The position numbers and the translations under genes were made by a program. The notes below the pieces were generated by a model that saw only the letters and a program-made list of their open reading frames with translations, was not told the DNA's origin and did not search any database. Positions 43,407 to 51,830 of a stretch of DNA of 64,000 nt are shown one piece after another (the first letter of the stretch is position 1; the number at the start of each line of letters is the position of its first letter). Source of the stretch: G965212025 sp965215765 (GTDB lineage Bacteria > Pseudomonadota > Gammaproteobacteria > Poriferisulfidales > Oxydemutatoraceae); contig OZ244118.1 of the NCBI GenBank assembly GCA_965215765.1, positions 1,550,001 to 1,614,000 on the forward strand, given 5' to 3'.

Positions 43407-44726
43407 ATGTTTGATTTTCTAATTGAGCCAGAATGGATTTTGCCCGTAGAACCCGATGTGCTTTTGCGCGACCATGTCTTGGCGGTAAAAGCTGGAAAAA
43501 TAGCGGCTTTGTCACCGCTTGCCGAGGCCAAGCACTGGCAGGCGAGAGAACATCTGAAATTACCCGGGCATGTCTTGCTTCCCGGCTTTGTGAACGCGCA
43601 CACGCACGCAGCGATGACGTTGTTTCGAGGCTTTGCCAACGACCTGCCTCTTCAAACCTGGCTGGAGGAGCACGTTTTCCCCGCCGAACGACGTTGGGTA
43701 GATTCCGAGTTTGTGGCAGCGGGCAGCCGTCTCGCCGTGGCGGAAATGATCCGCGGAGGAACCACATGTTTCAATGACATGTATTTTTTCCCGGAAGAGA
43801 CCGCCCGAGTCGCAAATCAAGCTGGCATTCGTGCCGTCCTGGGTCTGCTGGTTCTGGACTTCCCCACCAATTGGGCCGCGAACCCGGATGAATATCTGGC
43901 GCGAGGCCGCGCCGTTTACGAAGAATTTCACGGCGAAGACTTGTTGCGCTTCAGCTGTGCCCCGCATGCCCCCTACACTGTGGGCGATGAAACGCTAAAA
44001 CGTGTGCGGTCGATGGCAGAAGAGTTGGATTTGCCCATACATATACATGTACATGAAACCAGACAAGAAGTTGAGGATGCGCAAAAGCGTGAAGGAATGC
44101 GCCCTCTGGCGAGGCTGGATCGGCTGGGTCTTTTAAGTTGCCGGTTGCTTGCCGTTCACGCCACTGATTTAACAGAGGATGAAATTTGCCTGCTCGCAAA
44201 GCGAGGGGCGCATGTGTTGCATTGCCCCGAATCAAACATGAAGCTGGGCAGCGGGGTTTGCGAGGTTAGGCAGTTGCTGGAAGCAGGGGTCAACGTAGCT
44301 TTGGGAACGGACGGGGCAGCTAGCAATAATGATTTGGATATGTTGGGGGAGGGACGCAGCGCGGCGTTTCTTGCTAAAGTGTCAGCTATGGACAGTACTA
44401 TTTTGCCAGCGAATGAAGTGCTGAAGATTGCAACATTGGGAGGGGCACGTGCTTTGAATCTGGACTCTGAAATTGGTTCGCTTCTCGTTGGGAAGCAAGC
44501 AGATTTGGTGGCAGTGGATTTGCGATGTCCGGAAACACAGCCGGTTTATGATCCATGCGCCCAACTCTTTTATGCTTCTGATCGTTCACAGGTCAGTCAC
44601 GTTTGGGTGGGAGGTCGCATGCTGCTAAAAGAAAGGCAGCTATTGTCTGTAGACCTGGATACAATTTTGAGTGAAGCCCACAGCTGGGGAAAGCGTATCG
44701 CCTCCGAGTCAAAGCGGGTATCGTAA
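43407..44726 (+). CDS. mtaD: TRZ/ATZ family hydrolase, MTA/SAH deaminase-like
   Basis: An amidohydrolase acting on 5'-methylthioadenosine or S-adenosylhomocysteine (family assignment; substrate not proven). Metal motifs: LLPGFVNAHTHAAMTLFRGF, PIHIHVHETRQEVEDA, LAVHATDLTEDEI, and VALGTDGAASNNDLDMLGEG. Preceded by AGAGGAATATC. 439 aa. The common downstream partners ubiG and gph are absent here. Confidence 0.9.
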   Translation: MFDFLIEPEWILPVEPDVLLRDHVLAVKAGKIAALSPLAEAKHWQAREHLKLPGHVLLPGFVNAHTHAAMTLFRGFANDLPLQTWLEEHVFPAERRWVDSEFVAAGSRLAVAEMIRGGTTCFNDMYFFPEETARVANQAGIRAVLGLLVLDFPTNWAANPDEYLARGRAVYEEFHGEDLLRFSCAPHAPYTVGDETLKRVRSMAEELDLPIHIHVHETRQEVEDAQKREGMRPLARLDRLGLLSCRLLAVHATDLTEDEICLLAKRGAHVLHCPESNMKLGSGVCEVRQLLEAGVNVALGTDGAASNNDLDMLGEGRSAAFLAKVSAMDSTILPANEVLKIATLGGARALNLDSEIGSLLVGKQADLVAVDLRCPETQPVYDPCAQLFYASDRSQVSHVWVGGRMLLKERQLLSVDLDTILSEAHSWGKRIASESKRVS

Positions 44727-44828
44727 AACCAAGAGATTCAGTCCTGAACTCGGAAAGGGCTGAAGATCGCCTGGCAAAGCGTGAAATTGTAGAATCACGA
44801 TCTTTAACTGAAAAAACCAAGGAGAACT

Positions 44829-45059
44829 ATGTCAAATAGCAACCAAGAACTAGACTTGTGTGGGTTGAATTGCCCGCTGCCCATCCTGCATACCAAAAAG
44901 ACTTTGGCAAAAATGTCAAGCGGCGAGCAACTCAGCATCATTGCTACCGATTCTGGTAGCGTCAAGGACTTTGAAGCCTTTTCACGGCAATCCGGGAATG
45001 CATTGCTGGAAAGTCGTGAGGAGCAAGGAAAGTTTTACTTTTTGATTCGTAAGGCGTAG
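44829..45059 (+). CDS. tusA: Sulfur carrier protein TusA
   Basis: A small sulfur relay protein carrying persulfide on the first cysteine of CPxP, here CPLP with Cys15 (DLCGLNCPLPILHTKKTL). It can feed tRNA thiolation, molybdopterin or sulfur-oxidation routes. 76 aa. AAGGAGAA ribosome site 7 bases upstream. A YeeE/YedE transporter is 9 kb upstream. Confidence 0.93.
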   Translation: MSNSNQELDLCGLNCPLPILHTKKTLAKMSSGEQLSIIATDSGSVKDFEAFSRQSGNALLESREEQGKFYFLIRKA

Positions 45060-45158
45060 TCGCCACTGTTGCTGGCAAAGATTGGATGGTGACCTTCATT
45101 CCGCAAGCCAACACTTTGTCAGGTGGTGTTTTCCCCCTGAAATGACTGATTGTGTGAC

Positions 45159-45731
45159 ATGAGTACGGCGGACAGGCGAGTCATTTCGGTATTGCTTGAA
45201 AACGAGCCCGGTGCCTTGGTTATGGTTGCCGGCCTGTTTTCAGCTCGTGGCTGTAACATTGATTCCCTGACAGTCGCGGTGACAGAAGAAAAAAGTTTGT
45301 CTCGCATGACGATTATTTCACGCGAAAGCGAGGCAAAAATCTCACAAATCATCAAGCAATTAAACAAGTTGGTAAACGTGGTGCGGGTATCGGTTCTTTT
45401 TCCGAACAATCACATAGACCGGGAAATGCTGCTTGCCAAAGTCCCTTGTGGAGACACGCAGAAATCTGAGGGAAGCTTCTGCCAATTGTGTAAAATGGCA
45501 GAAGAGTACGGGGCACGTTTAACAAAAAGTGGTGCTGGCAAATGTGTATTTGAAATGATTTCCTCTTCCGAAGACATAGAGAATTTTGCTCAGGCACTGT
45601 CTGTCTGGCATCCATTGGAGGTTGTACGTTCGGGTGCAATCAGTGTCAGCTGTGAAGACTTGGCACTGGCCGAATCTGGCACCACCAAAGTGACCCGAAA
45701 CAAAAACCAAGGAGAGAAAAAAACACAATGA
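45159..45731 (+). CDS. ilvN: Acetolactate synthase small (regulatory) subunit
   Basis: An ACT-domain protein giving valine feedback control to acetolactate synthase. VISVLLENEPGALVMVAGLF, SARGCNIDSLTVA and SRMTIISRESEAKISQIIKQ, then LNKLVNVVRVSVL. The C-terminal domain is more divergent. Starts at ATG 45159 (MSTADRRV). The large-subunit gene normally just upstream is absent; tusA is there instead. Overlaps ilvC as ATGA. Confidence 0.93.
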   Translation: MSTADRRVISVLLENEPGALVMVAGLFSARGCNIDSLTVAVTEEKSLSRMTIISRESEAKISQIIKQLNKLVNVVRVSVLFPNNHIDREMLLAKVPCGDTQKSEGSFCQLCKMAEEYGARLTKSGAGKCVFEMISSSEDIENFAQALSVWHPLEVVRSGAISVSCEDLALAESGTTKVTRNKNQGEKKTQ

Positions 45732-46735
45732 ACATTTACTACGACAAGGATGTGCAAGCAGCATTTTTGCAAGGCAAGAAAGTGGCAGTGATCGGGTTTG
45801 GATCCCAAGGCCATGCCCACGCCATGAATTTACGAGACTCGGGTGTGGATGTCATCGTTGGCCTCCGTGAGACTTCCAATTCCTGTAAACATGTTGCAGA
45901 AGCCGGGCTGACTTGCGTCACGTCTGCCGAGGCTGCAGCACAGTCAGACGTGCTGATGCTGTTGGCACCGGATGAGTGCCAAGCTGAAATCTATGCCAAG
46001 GATCTGGCTCCCAACCTGCGTCAAGGGGCTGCTCTCGGTTTTGCTCACGGTTTCAATATGCATTTTTCCATGATTCAGCCGCGTGCCGATCTGGACGTAT
46101 TTATGGTGGCTCCCAAAGGGCCGGGACACCTGGTTCGTTCCACCTATGTGCAGGGGAAAGGGGTTCCTGCCCTGATTGCGATTGCCAAAGATGTGTCCGG
46201 CAGTACCCATGACTTGGCGTTGGCCTACGCCGGCGCTATAGGTGGTGGGCGAGCCGCCATCATTGAAACGACATTTCGCGAGGAAACCGAGACCGACCTG
46301 TTTGGGGAACAGGCAGTGTTGTGTGGTGGCGTGACAGCCTTGATCGAAGCGGGTTTTGACACCTTGGTGGAAAACGGCTACGCCCCGGAAATGGCGTATT
46401 TTGAGTGCTTGCATGAGTTGAAACTCATTGTGGATTTGATTTACGAGGGCGGGATCCCCAATATGCGCTACTCGGTTTCCAACACTGCTGAATACGGCGA
46501 CATCAGTCGCGGCCCCAGGGTGATCAATCAGGCTGTGCGTGAAGAAATGAAACGCATACTTTCCGAAGTTCGCTCGGGAGCCTTTGCAAAGGAGTTCGTC
46601 GCGGAAATCCGGGCAGGCGCGAAAACCATGAAAGCAGCAAAGCAAGAAGCCAACACGAGTGAAATGGAAAAAACAGGGCGTCGTTTGCGAGCCATGATGC
46701 CGTGGATCAACAGCAATCGCTTGGTGAAAAACTAG
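45728..46735 (+). CDS. ilvC: Ketol-acid reductoisomerase (class I)
   Basis: Second step of branched-chain amino acid synthesis. NADPH fold VAVIGFGSQGHAHAMNLRDS, GLRETSNSCKHVAEAG, metal-site residues in AIGGGRAAIIETTFREETET and DLFGEQAVLCGG, and ECLHELKLIVDLIYEGGI. 335 aa, the short class I form. AGGAGAG upstream. Confidence 0.97.
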   Translation: MNIYYDKDVQAAFLQGKKVAVIGFGSQGHAHAMNLRDSGVDVIVGLRETSNSCKHVAEAGLTCVTSAEAAAQSDVLMLLAPDECQAEIYAKDLAPNLRQGAALGFAHGFNMHFSMIQPRADLDVFMVAPKGPGHLVRSTYVQGKGVPALIAIAKDVSGSTHDLALAYAGAIGGGRAAIIETTFREETETDLFGEQAVLCGGVTALIEAGFDTLVENGYAPEMAYFECLHELKLIVDLIYEGGIPNMRYSVSNTAEYGDISRGPRVINQAVREEMKRILSEVRSGAFAKEFVAEIRAGAKTMKAAKQEANTSEMEKTGRRLRAMMPWINSNRLVKN

Positions 46736-46753
46736 GTATATCAGGGAAGCAGA

Positions 46754-47527
46754 TTGAAAGCGAAAGGAAGGAGAGGCGTTTATATACTGCCCAGCTTAAT
46801 CACCAGCGCCTCTTTGTTTCTTGGTTTTTGGTCCATGATTTTGGCGCTCAATGGGCGCTATGAAAGTGCCGTTCTGGCAATTTATGTCGCCTTGATTCTG
46901 GATTTTCTCGACGGGAAAGTTGCGCGAATGATGTCTTCGGAAACCCGCTTCGGTGCCGAATACGACAGTCTCAGTGACGTAATCGTTTTTGGCTGTGCGC
47001 CAGCGATCTTGCTGCATCAATGGATTTTTTTTGTTACCGACACCTCATGGGCACGGGTTGGATGGCTGCTTTGCTTTGTATTTTTATCGACAACCGCCAT
47101 GCGCCTGGCACGCTTCAACGCCGCCACCAGCAAGGATGTCCGTCCATTTTTCCTGGGTCTGCCGTGCCCCATTGCTGCGGTCTTTCTGGTTTCCCTGGCG
47201 GGGGTGTGCAAAGACCACGGGATTGACGACGAATGGTTGCGCTGGTTGATGTCAGCTTCCATAGTTTCGGTCTCCATTCTGATGGTGAGTAATTTTGGTT
47301 ACTACAGTTTCAAGGAAGTCAAACTTGGCTCGCGCATTTCGCTTCTTGCCATGTTCCTGCTCGTTTCAGCATTTGTTTTGTTTTCATTGGATATTCAGCT
47401 GTTTTCCTTGATCGTTTCGTCTGTTTACCTGGTATCCCCATTGCCGCGTAGCGTGATACGGCTACTGAAAAAACAAAAACCAGGCGACAAAACTCCCAAG
47501 AGCGACCATTTTTTCGACAAAGACTGA
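46754..47527 (+). CDS. pssA: CDP-diacylglycerol-serine O-phosphatidyltransferase
   Basis: Membrane enzyme making phosphatidylserine. The CDP-alcohol phosphotransferase motif is DFLDGKVARMMSSETRFGAE followed by YDSLSD. It starts at TTG 46754 with AGGGAAGC upstream; eight or so helices; 257 aa, of the subclass II (pssA_Bs-like) kind. Classic ilvC-pssA order. Confidence 0.93.
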   Translation: MKAKGRRGVYILPSLITSASLFLGFWSMILALNGRYESAVLAIYVALILDFLDGKVARMMSSETRFGAEYDSLSDVIVFGCAPAILLHQWIFFVTDTSWARVGWLLCFVFLSTTAMRLARFNAATSKDVRPFFLGLPCPIAAVFLVSLAGVCKDHGIDDEWLRWLMSASIVSVSILMVSNFGYYSFKEVKLGSRISLLAMFLLVSAFVLFSLDIQLFSLIVSSVYLVSPLPRSVIRLLKKQKPGDKTPKSDHFFDKD

Positions 47528-47626
47528 GTCCGTTTCGGCACTGCCACTTCAACAACAAGATGAGTCCAATAAGATGAGCCATAGGCGAAGAGCCATTCCC
47601 GCAGACAGCTAAGGTGCGGTTGACCC

Positions 47627-48379
47627 GTGAACAGCCACTTCGTGCAGACACCCAAGCTGAAGGCTTTGGCTCGCATTCTGTGGCTGTTGCTCTGCGTCCA
47701 ATGTTGTTATGCCAACGCCTTGGCAGAGACAAACAGACAAGGACAGAAAATCGGAATCGCTTCCCTGTTAGGTCAGCGCTTGAATGTGGTTTATCTCGGG
47801 CAACTCGCCTTTTCAGACGAATCCAAAGTGGTCAACGTCAAAAGCTGGGGCATAGATGAGCATCTGTTGTCAAAGTTGCTCACCGGAAAAAACGGGAGTT
47901 GCTTCAAGAAGCCGCCTCACAGGGCTATGCGAGCGTTAAATCGCGTCTACGATACGAGTGAGTCCGGTTGGCTTTACAGCAAAAATCACGATGTGAAACA
48001 AATCAAAGGACAGTTGAAAAAAGTTGGCGAAGCGCTGGGAGTCGAGAAATGGCTGCTGATCTTAAGAAACAAGTCTACAGACCGAGTCCTGAATACAGAT
48101 CGTCACTTTGTGGGCTTTGGACTTTATCGGAACGCATACCACGAAAAGTCTGTTTACCTTTATGCCTACACCGCTCTGCTGCTGTTCGATACGCGGTCCG
48201 GAAGAGTCGTCAAAAACCTAAAAATTGCCTCTTCGCGCAAATTGAAAGCGGAATACTGGCCGGAGCGTAAATCCTGGCTCAATAAAAAACAAAGCCTGGT
48301 TCTGCGGAACACTTTCAACCGAATGCTTGCAAGCGACCTGGGAAATGCAGTAAAAACACTATGTCAGGCAGCTTTTTAA
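47627..48379 (+). CDS. Hypothetical exported protein, 250 aa
   Basis: Starts at GTG 47627. Hydrophobic segment ILWLLLCVQCCYANALAE (about residues 17-34) looks like a signal peptide. The mature part is basic, with GIASLLGQRLNVVYLGQLAF and SVYLYAYTALLLFDTRSGRV, the latter resembling the core of small periplasmic proteins that act on outer-membrane biogenesis, but I do not recognise the family. It is 26 bp before mscS, so possibly co-transcribed. Confidence 0.6.
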   Translation: MNSHFVQTPKLKALARILWLLLCVQCCYANALAETNRQGQKIGIASLLGQRLNVVYLGQLAFSDESKVVNVKSWGIDEHLLSKLLTGKNGSCFKKPPHRAMRALNRVYDTSESGWLYSKNHDVKQIKGQLKKVGEALGVEKWLLILRNKSTDRVLNTDRHFVGFGLYRNAYHEKSVYLYAYTALLLFDTRSGRVVKNLKIASSRKLKAEYWPERKSWLNKKQSLVLRNTFNRMLASDLGNAVKTLCQAAF

Positions 48380-48404
48380 TCTGATTATTGAAGGGGGCGA
48401 AAAA

Positions 48405-49673
48405 ATGACCATAGATGCCAGTACCTTGACAGCCGCGAACGCCAGTACCTTGACAGCCGCGAACGCCAGTACCTCAACAGCCGCGAACGCTAGTACCGAG
48501 ACAGCCATCATGCTGGAAGCGCAGAAGGAAGAAATGTCCCAAGTCTTGGAATATTTGCGCAGTTTTGTAATGGAATCGGCAGGAGCCAACCTGATACTGG
48601 ACTACAGCGAAGTTTTTATATCGGCTTTGGCTGTCATTGTGGTTGCTTTTCTGGCCGCAGTGTTCATTAAAGCTATTTCGGGCAGGCTGGAGAGGGGGCA
48701 ACGCAAATGGGAAACCGCTTTTTTTTCTACCCTCTCCGGACCGTTGGTTCTGTTGATTTATCTGGTCGGTTTTACGTACATTCTGGAAATTTTCGTCAGC
48801 GAAAATCAGACAAGAACGATAGCGCTGTCGGCCACCATACGCCACATCGGGATTATTGCGTGCCTATTGATGTTTTCATTGAGATTTATCCGAAAAGTAG
48901 AAGAGGAAATGATTGAAGGCATTGCTGCCGGAGGTAAAGGCCTGGACGCGACTGGTACCCGCATGGTCGCAAGACTGATTCGCATCTCCCTTGTCTTGGC
49001 GGCCGGGCTGACCGCTTTGAGTGAGACGGGAGTCAGTGTGTCGGGGATTCTGGCTTTTGGCGGGGTTAGTGGTCTGGCGGTAGGTCTGGCCGCCAAAGAT
49101 CCGTTGGCGAACTTCTTCGGTGCGGTCATGATCTCGTTGGACAGGCCTTTTGTGGAAGGAGACGAAATCCGCTCGCCCGACCGTTCGGTCGAGGGCTTTG
49201 TGGAGCATATTGGTTGGCGCATCACCCGGATAAGAACCTATAACGGCCACGCCCTGTATTTGCCGAACGCCCTTTTCTCGACTGTGATTGTTGAAAATTT
49301 TACGCACATGAAACTGCGTTACTTTGATCAGGTGTTCGGGCTTCGTCAGGAAGACATGGATAAAGTTGGCGACATTTCCAAAGACATCAAAGAGCTTTTG
49401 ACCCAGCACGAAAAAGTCGACAACGACTACCTGAATGTTATTGTCAGGAAGTTTTCAGCGTTCACGATTGATTTGGCCGTGGAGTTTTACACGACTCAAG
49501 TCGACTACAAAAGCTTTACCAAAGTGAGAGAGGAGATGCTTCTGGCGATAGTTGAAATTATCTACAAGCACGGTGCAGAAATGCCTTACCCCATACAGCA
49601 TCATATTCTGCAGCGAATGCCAGAAGGGAAAAATGCGGATGTTCCTCCAGAACCATCTGCAAACCTGTCTTAA
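48405..49673 (+). CDS. MscS-family mechanosensitive channel
   Basis: An inner-membrane channel relieving osmotic pressure. The N-terminus carries three and a half repeats of ASTLTAAN, followed by four or five membrane helices; the pore helix and beta domain are recognisable in GILAFGGVSGLAVGLAAKDP, LANFFGAVMISLDRPF and VEGDEIRSPDRSVEGFVEHI. 422 aa, larger than E. coli MscS because of extra N-terminal helices. Confidence 0.92.
   Translation: MTIDASTLTAANASTLTAANASTSTAANASTETAIMLEAQKEEMSQVLEYLRSFVMESAGANLILDYSEVFISALAVIVVAFLAAVFIKAISGRLERGQRKWETAFFSTLSGPLVLLIYLVGFTYILEIFVSENQTRTIALSATIRHIGIIACLLMFSLRFIRKVEEEMIEGIAAGGKGLDATGTRMVARLIRISLVLAAGLTALSETGVSVSGILAFGGVSGLAVGLAAKDPLANFFGAVMISLDRPFVEGDEIRSPDRSVEGFVEHIGWRITRIRTYNGHALYLPNALFSTVIVENFTHMKLRYFDQVFGLRQEDMDKVGDISKDIKELLTQHEKVDNDYLNVIVRKFSAFTIDLAVEFYTTQVDYKSFTKVREEMLLAIVEIIYKHGAEMPYPIQHHILQRMPEGKNADVPPEPSANLS
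48417..48506 (+). repeat. In-frame 24-bp tandem repeat in mscS
   Basis: GCCAGTACCTTGACAGCCGC plus GAAC is repeated three times and then partially, encoding an Ala/Ser/Thr-rich extracellular-type N-terminal tail. Copy number is likely variable by slippage. Confidence 0.9.
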
Positions 49674-49679
49674 ACAGAG

Positions 49680-49714
49680 CAAGAAAGTCAGTCAAGCTTT
49701 CTTGACATTTTTTT
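49680..49714 (+). terminator. Rho-independent terminator after mscS
   Basis: A stem CAAGAAAG / CTTTCTTG (49680-49687 with 49697-49704), a 9-base loop, then after ACA a run of seven T. It starts 6 bp after the mscS stop. Its 3' arm overlaps the -35 box of the tRNA-Ala promoter. Confidence 0.75.
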
Positions 49715-49729
49715 GTGAGTCCGTACAGT
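49702..49729 (+). promoter_or_regulatory. Sigma-70 promoter for tRNA-Ala
   Basis: A perfect -35 TTGACA at 49702-49707, a 16-bp spacer, and a -10 TACAGT at 49724-49729. The expected start is about 49735, 10 bases before the mature tRNA. Confidence 0.75.
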
Positions 49730-49744
49730 TACAGAGAATTTTTT

Positions 49745-49817
49745 GGGGCCATAGCTCAGTTGGGAGAGCACTTGCATGGCATGCAAGAGGTCGGGGGTTC
49801 GAGACCGCCTGGCTCCA
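49745..49817 (+). tRNA. tRNA-Ala (GGC)
   Basis: A full cloverleaf: acceptor GGGGCCA with TGGCTCC, D-arm with AGCTCAGTTGGGAGAGC, anticodon stem CTTGC/GCAAG around ATGGCAT (anticodon GGC), and T-arm GGGGGTTCGAGACCG-type. CCA is not encoded. 73 bases. Confidence 0.96.
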
Positions 49818-49881
49818 TTGTGGTTTTCGGCAATAGCGGAGTCTTTTTTCCTCCAGCAAAGCGCACTGAAGGCCGCACCTC

Positions 49882-50355
49882 GTGAGCAGACTGTTCACTT
49901 CATCCCTCCTTGTTTTTCTTTTCGTGGCGATGCATGTCGCGTCAGCTGGTGCCGAAAAGGTTCCCACGGCGAACACAGATGAACAAGCGCAAGTGGAAGC
50001 GGCAGGAAAAATTTTCCAGGTGGAAGTCGTGAGCACCAAAGAAAAGCGCACTTTGGGATTGTCGGGACGAACACAACTTGCAGATAACCAAGGAATGCTG
50101 TTCGTTTTCGAGCGAGACGCCAAACATAGCTTCTGGATGAAAAACATGAACTTTTCACTTGACATCGCGTGGATAGACAAGTTTGGAAGCGTGGTTCATG
50201 TAGCAAGGAAGGTTTCGCCCGAAAGTTGGCCAAAATCGTTTGTTCCGGAAAAAGCGGCACGATACGTCCTGGAAGTACGCGCCGGGCAGCTTGCCAGTCT
50301 CGTCTCAGGCGACCGGGTGCGCTTCAAAGGAGTGTCAAAACGCCGTTCCAGATAG
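49882..50355 (+). CDS. DUF192 exported protein
   Basis: Starts at GTG 49882 with a signal peptide (SSLLVFLFVAMHVASAGA). The DUF192 domain shows TLGLSGRTQLADNQGMLFVF, FWMKNMNFSLDIAWID and ARYVLEVRAGQLASL. 157 aa. Role unknown, presumed periplasmic. It lies between two tRNA genes. Confidence 0.92.
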   Translation: MSRLFTSSLLVFLFVAMHVASAGAEKVPTANTDEQAQVEAAGKIFQVEVVSTKEKRTLGLSGRTQLADNQGMLFVFERDAKHSFWMKNMNFSLDIAWIDKFGSVVHVARKVSPESWPKSFVPEKAARYVLEVRAGQLASLVSGDRVRFKGVSKRRSR

Positions 50356-50430
50356 CAAGGCTGCAAGGACTCGCGAGGCTTTTCTGCGAGAAAATGGCTC
50401 TTGAAAGTGTTATCATCACGAACCCAATTT

Positions 50431-50503
50431 GTCCCCATCGTCTAGAGGCCTAGGACTTCGCCCTTTCACGGCGGCAACGGGGGTTCGAATCCCCCTGGGG
50501 ATG
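50431..50503 (+). tRNA. tRNA-Glu (TTC)
   Basis: Matches the canonical tRNA-Glu: GTCCCCATCGTCTAGAGGCC, anticodon loop CTTTCAC with TTC, T-arm GGGGGTTCGAATCCCCC, acceptor end TGGGGATG. CCA is not encoded. A run of six T follows directly (CTTTTTTCT), likely the transcript end. The accessory region begins immediately downstream. Confidence 0.96.
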
Positions 50504-50606
50504 CTTTTTTCTAAATACTTGAGATGAAAGGCAGAAATGCCCGATTTTCCTTGGATTTAAGCGTTCGCATATCTTCCTGCACAAATGGTTCCATTGCCAT
50601 CTGTCG

Positions 50607-50843
50607 TTGAAAACTAGCCGCGAGGACAACTCACGTTGCAGTTTTCAGAAGAAATCAGTCAGTCTTATGCGCTACCGCTTCCGTGTGATGTGTAAGGTTG
50701 AGTCCGCCGAACTGTCCGGCATCGTGGAAGTGGATGAAACTTACATCGGCGGCAAGGAAAGAAATAACACCGAGGGCACGGCACGGGTCAGCAAGCAGGT
50801 AGCTATCGCTTCCAAGAAATCAGCTTTCAAATCCAGGGTGTAA
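50607..50843 (+). pseudogene. IS1595-family transposase remnant
   Basis: A short frame contains GIVEVDETYIGGKERNNTEG, the first catalytic Asp region of ISXO2-like DDE transposases (VEVDETYIGGKE). The preceding MRYRFRVMCKVESAELS fits the same family. The rest of the transposase is missing or scrambled (50844-51077 shows no clear continuation), and I see no terminal inverted repeats. It marks past mobile-element activity next to tRNA-Glu. Confidence 0.75.
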
Positions 50844-51077
50844 TGACTTACCAGAAAAAGAACACGCTGTTTATAAGGAGTAACGGTATGGTTCCAACAT
50901 GTCGTAGTATCGGGGAATACTGTTGAAAGCCGCAAAGATGCTGACCGGTGCGACTGATGAACGTGGTATGGAAAATCTTTTCACTTTCGCCACACGGTGA
51001 TCAACAAAAACGACTTTAAGGCATGAATAGCTTCGAGATTGTCAGCTATCTGCTACTTTTTGGTAAGAAGGTGGACG

Positions 51078-51830
51078 GTGAATAAAGCCATTGAATACGT
51101 CTGGAATACCATCTCCTTTCCAGAGGCGGCTCTGTTTGCTAAACGGGTTCCTAAAAAGCAGTTTCTGGAAAGCGGTCAACTGGTTGCCAGGGATAAAAGG
51201 CTGTTTCGTGAAAACGTGAAGAGTGTTTATTGGGAATACACTCTGAAGCCTTCAACCTGTCCGGTTCTGCCTTTTAAAGACAGTAAGAGGGAATATCTTG
51301 AAGTGGAAATTCTACGGGTTGAACTTGTTTCCGAAAAGGGGCATAAACGTATTGCCGAGATTATTCATAGGATGATCCCGTATCCCTTAATGCTAGGCTT
51401 TTACACCGGGGCAAAGGAATTCGCTCTGAGCATTGTGCCCAAACGGTTCAGTCAGGCGGAACATGGAGTGCTTGTTACCGAAAGATTTTTTACTACAGGC
51501 TGGATGAATAGTGGCGGGCTAAACGAGTGTGAAGCTGCTTTTATCGCTTCCCTTGGATGGAATGGTCTGCCTCACCAGCACTACGGTGCCTTGTACAATG
51601 CTTGGGTAGACCGGTTTATCGGGTATGAGTGCTCCGTGTTGTCAGGAACTTTCACCATCGACAAAGTGGGTGTTCGGCTAGAGCGTCTGGCGCAATGCCG
51701 TGAAATTGAATCGAAAATGTCAGAGCTACGTACGCAGCTGAAAAAAGCGGCTTTTAACCGACAGGTGGAGCTGAATGTACGAATCAAGAAACTTGAACAA
51801 GAGCTCAAGAAGATGGCGAGAGAACTATGA
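51078..51830 (+). CDS. DUF4391 protein of type III restriction locus
   Basis: 250 aa from GTG 51078 (VNKAIEYVWNTISFPEAALF), after GAAGGTGG. It is recognisable as DUF4391, a family found next to type III-like methyltransferases and helicase-nucleases: KRVPKKQFLESG, SVYWEYTLKPSTCPV and PYPLMLGFYTGAKEFALSIV. The C-terminus is a charged coiled coil (IESKMSELRTQLKKAAFNRQ, then VELNVRIKKLEQELKKMA). Its stop codon falls inside the left edge of repeat R7. Exact role unknown; by context it serves the restriction system, perhaps as a specificity or control factor. Confidence 0.82.
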   Translation: MNKAIEYVWNTISFPEAALFAKRVPKKQFLESGQLVARDKRLFRENVKSVYWEYTLKPSTCPVLPFKDSKREYLEVEILRVELVSEKGHKRIAEIIHRMIPYPLMLGFYTGAKEFALSIVPKRFSQAEHGVLVTERFFTTGWMNSGGLNECEAAFIASLGWNGLPHQHYGALYNAWVDRFIGYECSVLSGTFTIDKVGVRLERLAQCREIESKMSELRTQLKKAAFNRQVELNVRIKKLEQELKKMAREL

